A stretch of DNA of 25,331 nt. Origin: an uncultured Bacteroidales bacterium. Lineage in GTDB: Bacteria; Bacteroidota; Bacteroidia; Bacteroidales; WCHB1-69. Positions 8,369-16,734 of the stretch are shown here, one piece after another. How positions within the stretch are numbered: position 1 is the stretch's first letter; the number at the start of each line of letters is the position of its first letter. The DNA is taken from NCBI GenBank assembly GCA_937901455.1, contig CALDIA010000050.1, positions 1 through 25,331 on the forward strand. Direction: 5' to 3'. The notes under the pieces were generated by a model, which worked only from the letters and a program-made list of their open reading frames with translations, made no database searches and was not told the DNA's origin. The position numbers were made by a program, and so were the translations under genes.

Positions 8369-9967
8369 ATGGCAGAAATTAAACCATCAGAAGTAACATC
8401 CATACTTCGTCAACAATTACAGAATGTCAATTTAAAGACAGAAATGGAAGAGACGGGTACCGTGCTCCTTGTGGGCGACGGCATTGCCCGTGTTTATGGA
8501 CTACAGAATGTTCGTTCCGGCGAATTGGTGTCGTTTGAGACCATGGCTGGTACCGACAACATCACGGGTATTGCCCTCAACTTGGAAGAGGACAATGTGG
8601 GTGTTGTGTTGTTAGGTGACTCCAAGAGTTTGAACGAGGGTGACATTTGCAAGCGTACTGGCCGCATCGCCTCCATCAAAGTGGGGGAAGGTCTGTTAGG
8701 ACGTGTCATCAACACCCTGGGCGAGCCCATTGACGGCAAGGGCGCCATTGAAGGCGAGCTTTGCGAGATGCCCATCGAGCGCAAGGCCCCCGGCGTCATC
8801 TACCGCCAACCCGTAAAAGAGCCCCTTCAAACAGGCCTCAAGGCGGTAGATGCCATGATTCCCATCGGCCGTGGCCAGCGTGAGCTCATCATCGGCGACC
8901 GTCAGACGGGCAAGACCGCCATCGCCTTGGACACCATCATCAACCAGAAAGAGTTTTATGAGCAGGGCAACCCTGTATATTGCATCTATGTAGCTGTAGG
9001 CCAAAAAGGCTCCTCCGTGGCTTCCATTGTGAAGACACTGACCGAGCGCGGCGCCATGCCTTACACCATCGTGGTCACCGCCACCGCCTCAGACGCTGCC
9101 GCCATGCAGTTCTACGCCCCCTTCGCAGGCGCCGCTATCGGCGAATACTTCCGCGACACCGGGCGCAGCGCGCTCATCATCTACGACGACCTCTCCAAGC
9201 AAGCCGTTGCCTATCGTGAAGTCTCCCTGCTGCTTCGCCGCCCACCTGGACGTGAAGCATACCCTGGCGATGTCTTCTACTTGCACTCCCGTTTATTAGA
9301 AAGAGCCGCCAAAATCATCGAATCCGATGAGATTGCCGCCCAAATGAACGACCTGCCCGAAAGCTTGAAAGACAAGGTGAAAGGCGGCGGATCACTCACC
9401 GCCCTGCCAATCATCGAAACACAGGCTGGCGATGTGTCTGCCTACATCCCAACCAACGTAATCTCCATCACCGATGGTCAGATCTTCCTGGAGACATCCC
9501 TCTTCAACGCAGGCGTACGCCCCGCCATCAACGTCGGCATCTCCGTGTCACGTGTGGGTGGTAACGCCCAAATCAAGTCCATGAAGAAGGTGGCCGGCAC
9601 CCTGAAACTAGACCAGGCACAGTACCGAGAGATGGAATCCTTCGCCAAGTTCGGCTCCGATGTGGACGCCGCTACACAATACGTGCTTGACAAGGGCGCC
9701 CGCAATGTGGAAATTCTGAAGCAACCCCAATACACCCCCTACAAGGTGGAAGAACAAATCGCCATCATCTTCTGCGGATCCCGTGGGCTACTGCAACATG
9801 TACGCATCAGCGACATCCGCAAGTTCGAAATCACCTTCCTAAACTACATGCACGACCATCATCAAGACGTATTGGAAACTTTGCGTTCAGGCAAGATTGA
9901 CGACAGCATCATGAAACAGTTGGAAGACGCTTGCGCCGAAGTGGTTAAATCTTTTGAAGTGAAATAA
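8369..9967 (+). CDS. atpA: ATP synthase F1 subunit alpha
   Basis: This is the non-catalytic nucleotide-binding subunit of the F1 hexamer. The product is 532 residues if started at MAEIKPSEVTSILRQQL, the family's usual start; an earlier in-frame codon inside atpH is not credible. The P-loop GDRQTGKT lies at about 176-183 and is followed by LDTIINQK. The alpha-type signature region with VSLLLRRPPGREAYPGDVFY and SLFNAGVRPAINVGISVSRVGG is intact. The stop is two bases before the atpG ATG, so translation is probably coupled. No unusual features. Confidence 0.98.
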   Translation: MAEIKPSEVTSILRQQLQNVNLKTEMEETGTVLLVGDGIARVYGLQNVRSGELVSFETMAGTDNITGIALNLEEDNVGVVLLGDSKSLNEGDICKRTGRIASIKVGEGLLGRVINTLGEPIDGKGAIEGELCEMPIERKAPGVIYRQPVKEPLQTGLKAVDAMIPIGRGQRELIIGDRQTGKTAIALDTIINQKEFYEQGNPVYCIYVAVGQKGSSVASIVKTLTERGAMPYTIVVTATASDAAAMQFYAPFAGAAIGEYFRDTGRSALIIYDDLSKQAVAYREVSLLLRRPPGREAYPGDVFYLHSRLLERAAKIIESDEIAAQMNDLPESLKDKVKGGGSLTALPIIETQAGDVSAYIPTNVISITDGQIFLETSLFNAGVRPAINVGISVSRVGGNAQIKSMKKVAGTLKLDQAQYREMESFAKFGSDVDAATQYVLDKGARNVEILKQPQYTPYKVEEQIAIIFCGSRGLLQHVRISDIRKFEITFLNYMHDHHQDVLETLRSGKIDDSIMKQLEDACAEVVKSFEVK

Positions 9968-9969
9968 CT

Positions 9970-10848
9970 ATGGGAAACCTAAAGGAAATAAGAACCCGCA
10001 TCAGTTCTATTGAGTCCACGCAGAAGATCACCAGTTCCATGAAATTGGTGTCAGCAGCCAAGCTCCGCAGGGCCCAGAGTTCCATCCAATACCTGCGCCC
10101 TTATTCCGAAAAACTTAACGAAATTCTGGCGGACTTGTCGTCAGCGGCAGGTTCCATGGAGAACATGCCACTGTTTGAACAGCGCACCACTGAGAAGGTG
10201 GTCATCGTGGTTATCAGCTCCAACAAGGGACTGTGCGGTGCCTTCAACGCCAACATCATGAAGACTGTGCACCAACTGGTGGAGACCCAGTATGCCGACC
10301 AACATCGTAACGGCAACTTGCAGTTGGTGTGCATCGGCAAAAAAGGCTATGAACAGCTCTCAAAACAGTATCCGGTAATGCAGCAGAATGAGGCATTGAT
10401 TGACCATCCCGACTTCACCGAAGTGTCGGCCATCTGCGAGGAACTCACCCAACGATTCCTCAAAGGGGAGATCGACAAGGTGGACATCGTCTATAACCAG
10501 TTCTTGAATGCCGCTACGCAGCGGGTTACGGTGGAACCGTTCCTGCCCATAGTCCACTTGACGACGGAAGAGGGTACCCCCGCGGGCCACGACTACATCA
10601 TCGAGCCATCACCCGAAGAAGTGTTGGAGGAGTTGATTCCTAAGATTATGAAGACGCAATTGTACAAGACCCTGTGCGACTCCATCGCCTCGGAACATGG
10701 CGCTCGCATGATCTCCATGACCAAGGCCACCGACAACGCCACAGAGATTCTCCGCGACCTGCGCCTCAAGTACAACAACGCCCGCCAATCATCCATCACC
10801 AATGAACTGATTGAGATCGTGAGCGGTGCCGAAGCCCTCAAAGGCTAA
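9970..10848 (+). CDS. atpG: ATP synthase F1 subunit gamma
   Basis: This is the central rotor shaft of ATP synthase. The 292-residue product starts with the conserved helix MGNLKEIRTRISSIESTQKITSSMKLVSAAKLRRAQ. It has the Rossmann-like middle (VVISSNKGLCGAFNANI) and closes with the C-terminal helix SEHGARMISMTKATDNATEILRDLRLKYNNARQSSITNELIEIVSGAEAL, typical of the family. It is the last gene of the cluster. A hairpin terminator follows 44 bp later. Genes for beta, epsilon, a, b and c are not in the window. Confidence 0.97.
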   Translation: MGNLKEIRTRISSIESTQKITSSMKLVSAAKLRRAQSSIQYLRPYSEKLNEILADLSSAAGSMENMPLFEQRTTEKVVIVVISSNKGLCGAFNANIMKTVHQLVETQYADQHRNGNLQLVCIGKKGYEQLSKQYPVMQQNEALIDHPDFTEVSAICEELTQRFLKGEIDKVDIVYNQFLNAATQRVTVEPFLPIVHLTTEEGTPAGHDYIIEPSPEEVLEELIPKIMKTQLYKTLCDSIASEHGARMISMTKATDNATEILRDLRLKYNNARQSSITNELIEIVSGAEALKG

Positions 10849-10892
10849 TAACCGGCCGATTGATAGCCGATGCTTCCGATCGTTGACAAAAC

Positions 10893-10924
10893 AAAAAAAC
10901 GACACCTGACGGTGTCGTTTTTTT
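10893..10924. terminator. Bidirectional Rho-independent terminator
   Basis: AAAAAAACGACACC (10893-10906), loop TGAC, and GGTGTCGTTTTTTT (10911-10924) form a perfect 14-bp stem with an A tract on one side and a T tract on the other. It can end atpHAG transcription on the plus strand and the convergent lipoprotein transcript on the minus strand. Confidence 0.9.
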
Positions 10925-10946
10925 ATTCATATATACGTAACACCCA

Positions 10947-11429
10947 TTACCGGCCATTGGCATAGTGCTGGATATAGGCATTCTCATAATCGGTTTCATC
11001 CACCCTATACTCCACCCGATGGCTTGAGCGGTGGCGGTTAGCCTCCGACTGGAGAATAGACCAGCAGTGCTTGTATTTCGGGTGTTTCTCGAAATTGAAG
11101 AAGTCATCAATCGCCCAAGCAAGGGAAAGGTCTTGAACCTCTCCGGGAAAGATAATGACGGGCACCACGTCGCGTTGGCAGAAGGCGGTATAGGGGTTAC
11201 TTTCAGACTCGAAACAGCTCATGTCTATGCCAGAGAAAGTCCACACGCGCTCGCTGGCGCCGGGCCGCACGGTGATCACCTCCCGTATAGTGCCTGTATG
11301 AGGGTTCATCTCTGCATATTTAATATTGTAAGAGAGGGTGTTTTTGAGATAATACTCGTCATTAAAGCCCGGATCGCAGGCGCAGAGTGCCACGGCTGCA
11401 AACAATAACAGGGTCAGAATCTTTTTCAT
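10947..11429 (-). CDS. Small putative lipoprotein, unknown function
   Basis: This is a 160-residue protein starting MKKILTLLLFAAVALCACDP. A lipoprotein signal peptide is likely: a short charged start, a hydrophobic run, and Cys18 preceded by LCA, a somewhat unusual lipobox. The mature part (DPGFNDEYYLKNTLSYNIKY...) is polar with scattered aromatics; I do not recognise a domain. It may be a Bacteroidota-specific envelope protein. The start is chosen because the promoter box lies at 11449-11456; longer readings to 11564 would begin upstream of the promoter and lack a signal. It converges with atpG over a shared terminator. Confidence 0.75.
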   Translation of the reverse strand: MKKILTLLLFAAVALCACDPGFNDEYYLKNTLSYNIKYAEMNPHTGTIREVITVRPGASERVWTFSGIDMSCFESESNPYTAFCQRDVVPVIIFPGEVQDLSLAWAIDDFFNFEKHPKYKHCWSILQSEANRHRSSHRVEYRVDETDYENAYIQHYANGR

Positions 11430-11448
11430 AGTGCCAATTTTTAGGCCG

Positions 11449-11456
11449 CAAAGATA
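11449..11456 (-). promoter_or_regulatory. Bacteroidota -7 box for the lipoprotein gene
   Basis: The minus strand reads TATCTTTG, matching TAnnTTTG, 19 bp before the ATG at 11429. The implied leader is only about 14 nt. Confidence 0.65.
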
Positions 11457-11546
11457 CAAAAAATAGCGGACGTTTGGTTGCAGCAATCGGAAGCATATCG
11501 TTGTTGGTTTTTCAGTTTTTGCCTTTCCACGATGTGGTAAAAAGCG

Positions 11547-11577
11547 TGGGGGCACAGATAACATGAGCCCGCCCCCA
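11547..11577 (-). terminator. Probable terminator after the phosphopantetheinyl transferase gene
   Basis: On the minus strand TGGGGGC, a 17-nt loop and GCCCCCA form a 7-bp GC-rich stem, followed shortly by CGCTTTTT. It begins 29 bp after the stop at 11607. The loop is long and the T run short, so strength is uncertain. Confidence 0.45.
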
Positions 11578-11606
11578 ATATGGAAAAAGTATTTGTTCTT
11601 TTTTCC

Positions 11607-12182
11607 CTATAATTTGCTATCCTTATAAGTTGCAACAGAATAGACATAGCTATCCGTCTCAACAGTCTCAAAATGATACTGGTCAGCATCGGCCAGCACT
11701 TGTTTGATATCTTGGCGGATACCTTCGCCGGTAAGCTTGAGCAGCGCTTCCTTTCGGGTCCAAAGCGCGAGGAATGCTTTGCTGACCTCCGGGGCTGCCA
11801 TAACCTGCCGACACTCTTCCTCATTCATGGTAAAGGCGACTATTTTCTCCTCAACAGGGCGAATGATTTCCACATCAGCACCCACGGGATGATGGTGTAA
11901 GGCACATAACGCCACGCTCTTGGAGTGGCTGAGGCTGAAATAAACATCGGGATGCTCCGGCAGATACGGCTTACCGCCTTCTAAGAAAGCGAACTCCGGG
12001 CACCCAGTAATCCCATACGTTTGACGCAGACCTTCCTTCAGCAGCAGGTAAGCAGCCAGCGAAAGTTTCTGGTCGCGTTTGAAATGATATCGCAACACCC
12101 GCTCACGGCGCTGCTCCGAAACCTCAGCCAGGGCCACGTCCATTTCCAAACTCTCTACTTCATCGTTAATGTAAATCTTCAT
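11607..12182 (-). CDS. 4'-phosphopantetheinyl transferase superfamily protein (Sfp type)
   Basis: It transfers phosphopantetheine from CoA to carrier proteins. The 191-residue product has the family's metal-binding motif GADVE at 101-105 (Asp103, Glu105) and the WTRKEALLKLTGEGI motif at 141-155 (Trp141, Lys144, Glu145, Lys149). An upstream FSLSHSKSVALCAL segment corresponds to the SHS motif. Length and spacing suit the compact Sfp/AcpT-like group rather than the roughly 120-residue AcpS group. No polyketide or peptide synthetase lies nearby, so its carrier protein may be the fatty-acid ACP or one encoded elsewhere. It appears to be a single-gene unit with a promoter box at 12289-12296. Confidence 0.88.
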   Translation of the reverse strand: MKIYINDEVESLEMDVALAEVSEQRRERVLRYHFKRDQKLSLAAYLLLKEGLRQTYGITGCPEFAFLEGGKPYLPEHPDVYFSLSHSKSVALCALHHHPVGADVEIIRPVEEKIVAFTMNEEECRQVMAAPEVSKAFLALWTRKEALLKLTGEGIRQDIKQVLADADQYHFETVETDSYVYSVATYKDSKL

Positions 12183-12288
12183 ATCCTACCCTAATAGTCA
12201 TTTTCTCCAGTAGTTGCATATTCTTCACGGCATGCCCTATATGGCCCAAATTAGATTCTGTCAGCATATATCATTCAAAATAAAAGTG

Positions 12289-12296
12289 CAAATATA
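12289..12296 (-). promoter_or_regulatory. Bacteroidota -7 box upstream of the phosphopantetheinyl transferase
   Basis: The minus strand reads TATATTTG, a perfect TAnnTTTG box, 106 bp before the ATG at 12182. This predicts a leader of about 100 nt, longer than others in the window. Confidence 0.5.
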
Positions 12297-12353
12297 AATA
12301 ATTATCAGCTCAATGTAAAGAACAATCCAATAAAGCAATCATATCATTCTAAT

Positions 12354-13187
12354 TTAGTCTTTGAGCTTCCGGGTCGCTATAAAACGCATCAGAGCGTCCC
12401 ACCAGCGGTCGGGCAGTATGCGATGCATGAACACGGCAGTGCCAGAGATGGCCCCGGCGCGGTAGCGTATGCGTGGACGACGGCTATCCACGGCCTTGCA
12501 GATGGCCGTAGTGACCACTTCGGGACCAGATATCAAATTCGACAGATAGGCTTTGCGCAGGCTGTCAGCCTCTTGACAACCAGTAGTCTCATAGGCAGTA
12601 CCTTTGGAAGACGCTTCGAGGTTGTCAGCGGCGATGAGTCCCCAGTCCGTTTTGATAGGGCCTGGTTCTATGAGCACCACATCCACGCCAAAGGGTTTCA
12701 TCTCGATGCGGAGGGCATCGCTTAGTGCCTCCACAGAGTACTTGGAGACGTGATACCATCCTCCATACATCATCACGCTCTTACCGGCTATCGATGAGAT
12801 GTTGACAATCCGGCCAGAGTGTTGCGCACGCATGGCGGGCAGCACGAGTTGACACAACCGCGCCAAACCGAACACATTGACTTCAATCTGCCGGCGGGCC
12901 TCAGCCATCGTCACATTCTCAATAGCTCCAAAGTAGCCATATCCCGCATTATTGACCAGCACATCGATACGACCCTCATGCTCTATAATATATTCCACAG
13001 CTTCCTGCATAGAGGCATCGTCTGTCACGTCCATAGCCATTGTCACAACACCATCGGCTTGCAGGGGTTCCATCCGTTCCGTACGTCGGGCGGCAGCATA
13101 TACCCGATGCCCCGCATGTGCCAACGCCTTGGCAGTGTTGAAGCCAATTCCACTGCTCGCACCCGTAATCAAAATCACTTTCTTCAT
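12354..13187 (-). CDS. Short-chain dehydrogenase/reductase (classical SDR)
   Basis: This is a 277-residue NAD(P)-dependent oxidoreductase. The Rossmann motif TGASSGIG lies at 8-15, NNAG at 79-82, and the catalytic Ser132, Tyr145 and Lys149 (YHVSK) are all present. AARRTER after beta-2, with arginines near residue 34, suggests NADPH preference. The sequence resembles the large group of uncharacterised classical SDRs; the substrate cannot be told. Its C-terminal stretch (IRYRAGAISGTAVFMHRILPDRWWDALMRF) also occurs in SDRs annotated generically as oxidoreductases. A 171-bp gap separates it from the phosphopantetheinyl transferase, so cotranscription is possible but not required. Confidence 0.9.
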   Translation of the reverse strand: MKKVILITGASSGIGFNTAKALAHAGHRVYAAARRTERMEPLQADGVVTMAMDVTDDASMQEAVEYIIEHEGRIDVLVNNAGYGYFGAIENVTMAEARRQIEVNVFGLARLCQLVLPAMRAQHSGRIVNISSIAGKSVMMYGGWYHVSKYSVEALSDALRIEMKPFGVDVVLIEPGPIKTDWGLIAADNLEASSKGTAYETTGCQEADSLRKAYLSNLISGPEVVTTAICKAVDSRRPRIRYRAGAISGTAVFMHRILPDRWWDALMRFIATRKLKD

Positions 13188-13460
13188 TATCTATATTCTT
13201 CTTTATAAAACACTTCTTGAGGGTAAATATCCTTCGTTTATTCATCGATTCTCACCAATCAGGGCATCAAAATCCCTATACATCATTATTAATTTTAGGC
13301 TACAAAGACACATCTGTTTTCGGCCTATAGCGTCACGCCCGATATGGAAGTGATGCTTAAGGTGCGTGCCCACCTCATTGCATACCTCCACTAAATAGGA
13401 CGAATAAACCCAATCTTGTGCGGTGTCGTTTCATAACACTGTCTTTTTATTTAGGAAAGG

Positions 13461-13468
13461 CAAAGATA
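13461..13468 (-). promoter_or_regulatory. Candidate -7 box, possible distal SDR promoter
   Basis: The minus strand reads TATCTTTG, matching TAnnTTTG. The nearest downstream minus-strand gene is the SDR at 13187, implying a leader of about 270 nt if used. Confidence 0.35.
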
Positions 13469-13497
13469 CACATTTTTCAATTTTGTTAAAAAAAATG

Positions 13498-13505
13498 TAC
13501 TTTTG
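13498..13505 (+). promoter_or_regulatory. Bacteroidota -7 box for the glutathione peroxidase gene
   Basis: TACTTTTG fits TAnnTTTG and lies 35 bp before the ATG at 13541. A TTTG at 13482-13485 is too close (12 bp) to be a normal -33 element. Confidence 0.55.
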
Positions 13506-13540
13506 CCACGAACAATCACTCATTAAAAATTCACTCCTTT

Positions 13541-14212
13541 ATGAAAAAAACAATTATCTCTTTCATGATGATGATAGCCTTCGTAATGGCTATTCCCACA
13601 CAAATGTCTGCATCCACGGCTATTGGGAAAAAGGCTCCTAAGTGTGGTAAGAAGCCGAAAAGCGTTTACTGTTTCACGGTAAAAGACATCAATGGCAAGG
13701 ATGTCACATTGCGCGACTACGAGGGCAAGGTATTATTGATTGTGAATGTGGCCAGCAAATGCGGTTTAACACCTCAATATGAAGGGTTGGAAGCTTTATA
13801 CTTGAAATACAAGGATCAGGGGTTGGAGATTCTCGGTTTCCCATGCAATCAATTTCTTGAGCAGGAGCCTGGTACCAACGAGGAGATCATGGAGTTTTGC
13901 TCCATCAACTACCAAATCACCTTCCCGCTATTCGACAAGATTGATGTCAACGGTGAAGAGGAGAGCCCTCTGTACACATATTTGAAGGCCAAAGCGCCAT
14001 TCAAGGGGTATCCGGCTGGCTACGAAAAATTTGCGGAGCAGCTGAACAAGATACACCTGATGACAAACAGTGGCTTTGACAAGGGCAATGCCATCAAATG
14101 GAACTTCGGCAAGTTTTTGGTTTCAAAAGACGGCAAGACCATCAAGCGTTTCGAGCCGATGGTTACACCTGATGGTTTGGAGGCTGACATCCAGCGCATG
14201 CTGGCAGAATAG
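13541..14212 (+). CDS. Exported glutathione peroxidase-family protein
   Basis: This is a 223-residue thiol peroxidase reducing H2O2 or lipid peroxides. A signal peptide covers about residues 1-24. The peroxidatic Cys74 lies in VNVASKCGLT (a cysteine, not selenocysteine). The GFPCNQF element follows, and a Trp-Asn pair in KWNFGKFLV completes the family tetrad. Cys120 in EEIMEFCSINYQITFPLFDK aligns with the resolving cysteine of thioredoxin-dependent GPx enzymes, so the electron donor is probably thioredoxin-like rather than glutathione. The usual FGGQEPG loop reads FLEQEPG here. Export suggests periplasmic peroxide defence. The gene converges on the lyase gene with only 6 bp between stops and no terminator visible. 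Confidence 0.93.
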   Translation: MKKTIISFMMMIAFVMAIPTQMSASTAIGKKAPKCGKKPKSVYCFTVKDINGKDVTLRDYEGKVLLIVNVASKCGLTPQYEGLEALYLKYKDQGLEILGFPCNQFLEQEPGTNEEIMEFCSINYQITFPLFDKIDVNGEEESPLYTYLKAKAPFKGYPAGYEKFAEQLNKIHLMTNSGFDKGNAIKWNFGKFLVSKDGKTIKRFEPMVTPDGLEADIQRMLAE

Positions 14213-14218
14213 TTCCGT

Positions 14219-15382
14219 CTATTTCAGCACATTGCAGATTCGACGCAGGCCTTCCGTCAGGGTAGATCGAGGGCATCCAAAGTTCAGTCGCATGAAGCCT
14301 TCGCCATCTTGGCCATAGTCGAGTCCGCTGTTCAGGCCCACTTTAGCGTCATGCACAAGTGTATTGACGAGTTCTTCATGAGGCAGCTTGAAGGCTCTGA
14401 AATCGAGCCACAGCAAAAAGGATGCTTCCGGGCGCATAGCCACAATCTTAGGCGAATGCTCGGCTATGTACTCCACAGCAAAATCCACATTTTCTGCCAG
14501 ATAGTCGAGCAGTTGCAGGCGCCACTCTTCACCATAGCGGAAGGCGGCCTCGGCGCCCACGTATGCAAAGAGGTTTCCCAACGACAGTTCGTTAGCGTCC
14601 AAGTAGTTGAAAAAATGCCGACGCACATCCTTGTCAGGCACATAGCAAACTGAGGAGCCGAGACCTGCCATATTGAAAGTCTTGCTGGGCGCAAAGAAGG
14701 TTATGGAGTTGTCGGCCGCCGCCGCCGAAACAGTCGCAAAGGAGGTATGGTGAAATCCCGGCAGCGTAAGGTCTGCATGAATTTCATCGGCAATCACGAG
14801 CACGTGATATTTGGCGCAGATGCGGGCTATCTCGCGTAGTTCATCAGCATTCCATACGGTGCCACCAGGATTGTGTGGATTGGCTAATATCAGCACTTTG
14901 CACAGTTGCGCTTTGGCCTCAAAATCTTCAAAGTCTATAACAAATCGCCCATTCACCGTCTTCAGTGAGTTGCTCACAAAGTGGCGACCGCTCCGATGAG
15001 GCACATTAAGAAATGGCGGATATACCGGTGTCGTAAGCAGCACATTGTCGCCAGGCTTGGTGAAGGCCTGCAACACGAAGGCGATGCCCTGCACAATGCC
15101 GGGGATGAAGTGCATCTGCGACCACTTGGCTTGGATGCCATAGTGAGACTGGAACCAGTTGACCACGGCGCAGATGTAGCTCTCGGGTGCGAAGGTATAG
15201 CCCAGAACCTCATGACGACAGCGCTCACGGATGGCATCCATGACAAAATCTGGAGTCTTGAAGTCCATATCCGCCACCCACATAGGGAGCAGATCATCAC
15301 TGCCGAAAACAGGATTCAGCATATCGTGCTTTACACATGAGGTACCTTTACGGTTTACAACCTCGTCAAAATTGTATTTCAT
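14219..15382 (-). CDS. PLP-dependent aminotransferase class I/II, MalY/PatB-type cystathionine beta-lyase
   Basis: This is a 387-residue fold-type I PLP enzyme. The opening MKYNFDEVVNRKGT and MWVADMDFKTP are hallmark MalY/PatB sequences. Further motifs are NPHNPGG at 169-175, ADEIHADL at 199-206 and the PLP-binding Lys234 in SKTFNMAGLGSS. Family members cleave cystathionine or cysteine-type C-S bonds, giving homocysteine, pyruvate and ammonia; E. coli MalY also regulates maltose genes. The ATG at 15382 is preferred over a TTG at 15394, which would overlap ispG. It lies 2 bp after the ispG stop, making it the last gene of the prs-thiL-ispG unit. Exact substrate is inferred from the family. Confidence 0.9.
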   Translation of the reverse strand: MKYNFDEVVNRKGTSCVKHDMLNPVFGSDDLLPMWVADMDFKTPDFVMDAIRERCRHEVLGYTFAPESYICAVVNWFQSHYGIQAKWSQMHFIPGIVQGIAFVLQAFTKPGDNVLLTTPVYPPFLNVPHRSGRHFVSNSLKTVNGRFVIDFEDFEAKAQLCKVLILANPHNPGGTVWNADELREIARICAKYHVLVIADEIHADLTLPGFHHTSFATVSAAAADNSITFFAPSKTFNMAGLGSSVCYVPDKDVRRHFFNYLDANELSLGNLFAYVGAEAAFRYGEEWRLQLLDYLAENVDFAVEYIAEHSPKIVAMRPEASFLLWLDFRAFKLPHEELVNTLVHDAKVGLNSGLDYGQDGEGFMRLNFGCPRSTLTEGLRRICNVLK

Positions 15383-15384
15383 AT

Positions 15385-16734
15385 TTAGGGACAATTATTC
15401 TTGATCAGTTTTTCAAGGGCATCCAATGCCTCTTCAACGGGTATGGGGTTTGTGAGTTTCTCTTTGCCGTGATACAGGCACACATGACCATGGGCGGCAC
15501 CTACCACGCCATAGTCCGCATCTGCCATTTCGCCAGGGCCGTTCACAATGCATCCCATGATGCCAAGCTTAAGGCCTGGATGATTGGGAAACCGTTCCTT
15601 CACCATGGCTACCACGTGTTGAATGTCGTACTGTGTACGGCCACAAGAAGGGCACGAGATAAACTCCGTTTTGCTCATCCGAATACGGCAGGCTTGTAGA
15701 ATAGTAAGTCTCAGGTCTTGCAGTACCTCCTGGCTCATCAAGCCGTTTTCAAGTTGAATATCTTTGATGTGATGTTTATAATAGGCATAACCGGCCATAG
15801 CAGCAGCGCGGATTGTCCAGGCGTCGATGTCGGCGCAATCCTCAGAAAAGTAAAGGGTGTCATCCTGAATGACGGCATTCTGGGGATGCAAAGATGTTAA
15901 CGCCTGCACCAGTTTATGGGCGAATGGGGACTCATCCTCCGGGGGTTCGGTCAGTGATACGCGTACCGTGTCGCCCACGCCCATGAGGAGCAGGGCGCCG
16001 ATGCCGGCAGCCGACTTCACACGGCCCTCGAGGCCACATCCCGCCTCCGTAACCCCGATATGTAGCGGGTAGTTCACGCCACGCGCCTTCATTGCCTCAT
16101 GCAACAAAGTGGTGGAGCGTATCATAGTATATACATTGCTCGACTTCATGGAAAATACGAGCTTTCGGAAATCCATGGACTCGCAGATATCAAGCCATTC
16201 GAGTGCTGAGTGGACCATCGCTTCCGGCGTGTTGCCATAGCGATTGATGATGCGGTCGCACAAGGAGCCTTGGTTGATGCCGACACGGATGGCCGTATCG
16301 TGTTGTTTGCAGATGGACAACAGCGGGGCGGCGCGTTCGGCCATGCGATGTACAGCCTCATCATATTCTGTGTCTGTCATGGTAAAGGAGGCGAACACGC
16401 GTTTGTCCACATAGTTGCCAGGGTTAATGCGCACTTTCTCTACAAAGGGGGCTACGGCCTCCGCCACATTGGGGTTAAAGTGCACATCGGCCACGATGGG
16501 GGTCAGGAAGCCTTCGGCGCGAAGCTGTGCTTGAATGCGGGCGAGGGGTGCCACCTCCTTCATGGAAGGCACGGTGAGGCGTACCATCTGCGCCCCACTA
16601 TCAATCATCCGCTTACATTGCGCCACCGATGCAACCACATCAGCCGTATCAGTGTTGGTCATCGACTGTATCACCACTGGAGCGGTTCCGCCAATGGTCA
16701 CCCTGCCAATCTTAAAATGCACGGAGCTATTCAT
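15385..16734 (-). CDS. ispG: 4-hydroxy-3-methylbut-2-enyl diphosphate synthase
   Basis: IspG reduces MEcPP to HMBPP in the methylerythritol phosphate isoprenoid pathway, using a [4Fe-4S] cluster. The 449-residue product has the TIM-barrel opening (GGTAPVVIQSMTNTDTADV), the cluster ligands Cys361 and Cys364 (CPSCGRT), Cys395 (MGCIVNGPGE) and Glu402. Bacteroidota, Chlamydia and plants normally have a three-domain IspG of about 600-740 residues, with a large insertion between barrel and cluster domain. Here that insertion is only about 65 residues (roughly 280-345), between HKLVQAL and ILQACRIRMSKTEF. The catalytic parts look intact. Its start overlaps the thiL end by 8 bp, indicating translational coupling. 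Confidence 0.96.
   Translation of the reverse strand: MNSSVHFKIGRVTIGGTAPVVIQSMTNTDTADVVASVAQCKRMIDSGAQMVRLTVPSMKEVAPLARIQAQLRAEGFLTPIVADVHFNPNVAEAVAPFVEKVRINPGNYVDKRVFASFTMTDTEYDEAVHRMAERAAPLLSICKQHDTAIRVGINQGSLCDRIINRYGNTPEAMVHSALEWLDICESMDFRKLVFSMKSSNVYTMIRSTTLLHEAMKARGVNYPLHIGVTEAGCGLEGRVKSAAGIGALLLMGVGDTVRVSLTEPPEDESPFAHKLVQALTSLHPQNAVIQDDTLYFSEDCADIDAWTIRAAAMAGYAYYKHHIKDIQLENGLMSQEVLQDLRLTILQACRIRMSKTEFISCPSCGRTQYDIQHVVAMVKERFPNHPGLKLGIMGCIVNGPGEMADADYGVVGAAHGHVCLYHGKEKLTNPIPVEEALDALEKLIKNNCP

Larger units (their letters stand above)
13188..13540. other. 353-bp intergenic region between divergent SDR and glutathione peroxidase genes
   Basis: The region holds the glutathione peroxidase promoter near its right end and a minus-strand TATCTTTG box at 13461-13468. 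A stretch at 13299-13394 reads without a stop on the plus strand and ends with TAA at 13392-13394, but it has no convincing start or family resemblance. No tRNA, repeat or terminator was seen. Confidence 0.5.

Noticed and set aside
11527..11537. CCAC-GAT-GTGG hairpin next to the phosphopantetheinyl transferase terminator
   Set aside because: A 4-bp stem is too short to support a feature.
13299..13394. 31-codon stop-free stretch on the plus strand in the SDR/peroxidase gap
   Set aside because: It has no plausible start or promoter and no family resemblance, and the length is within chance.
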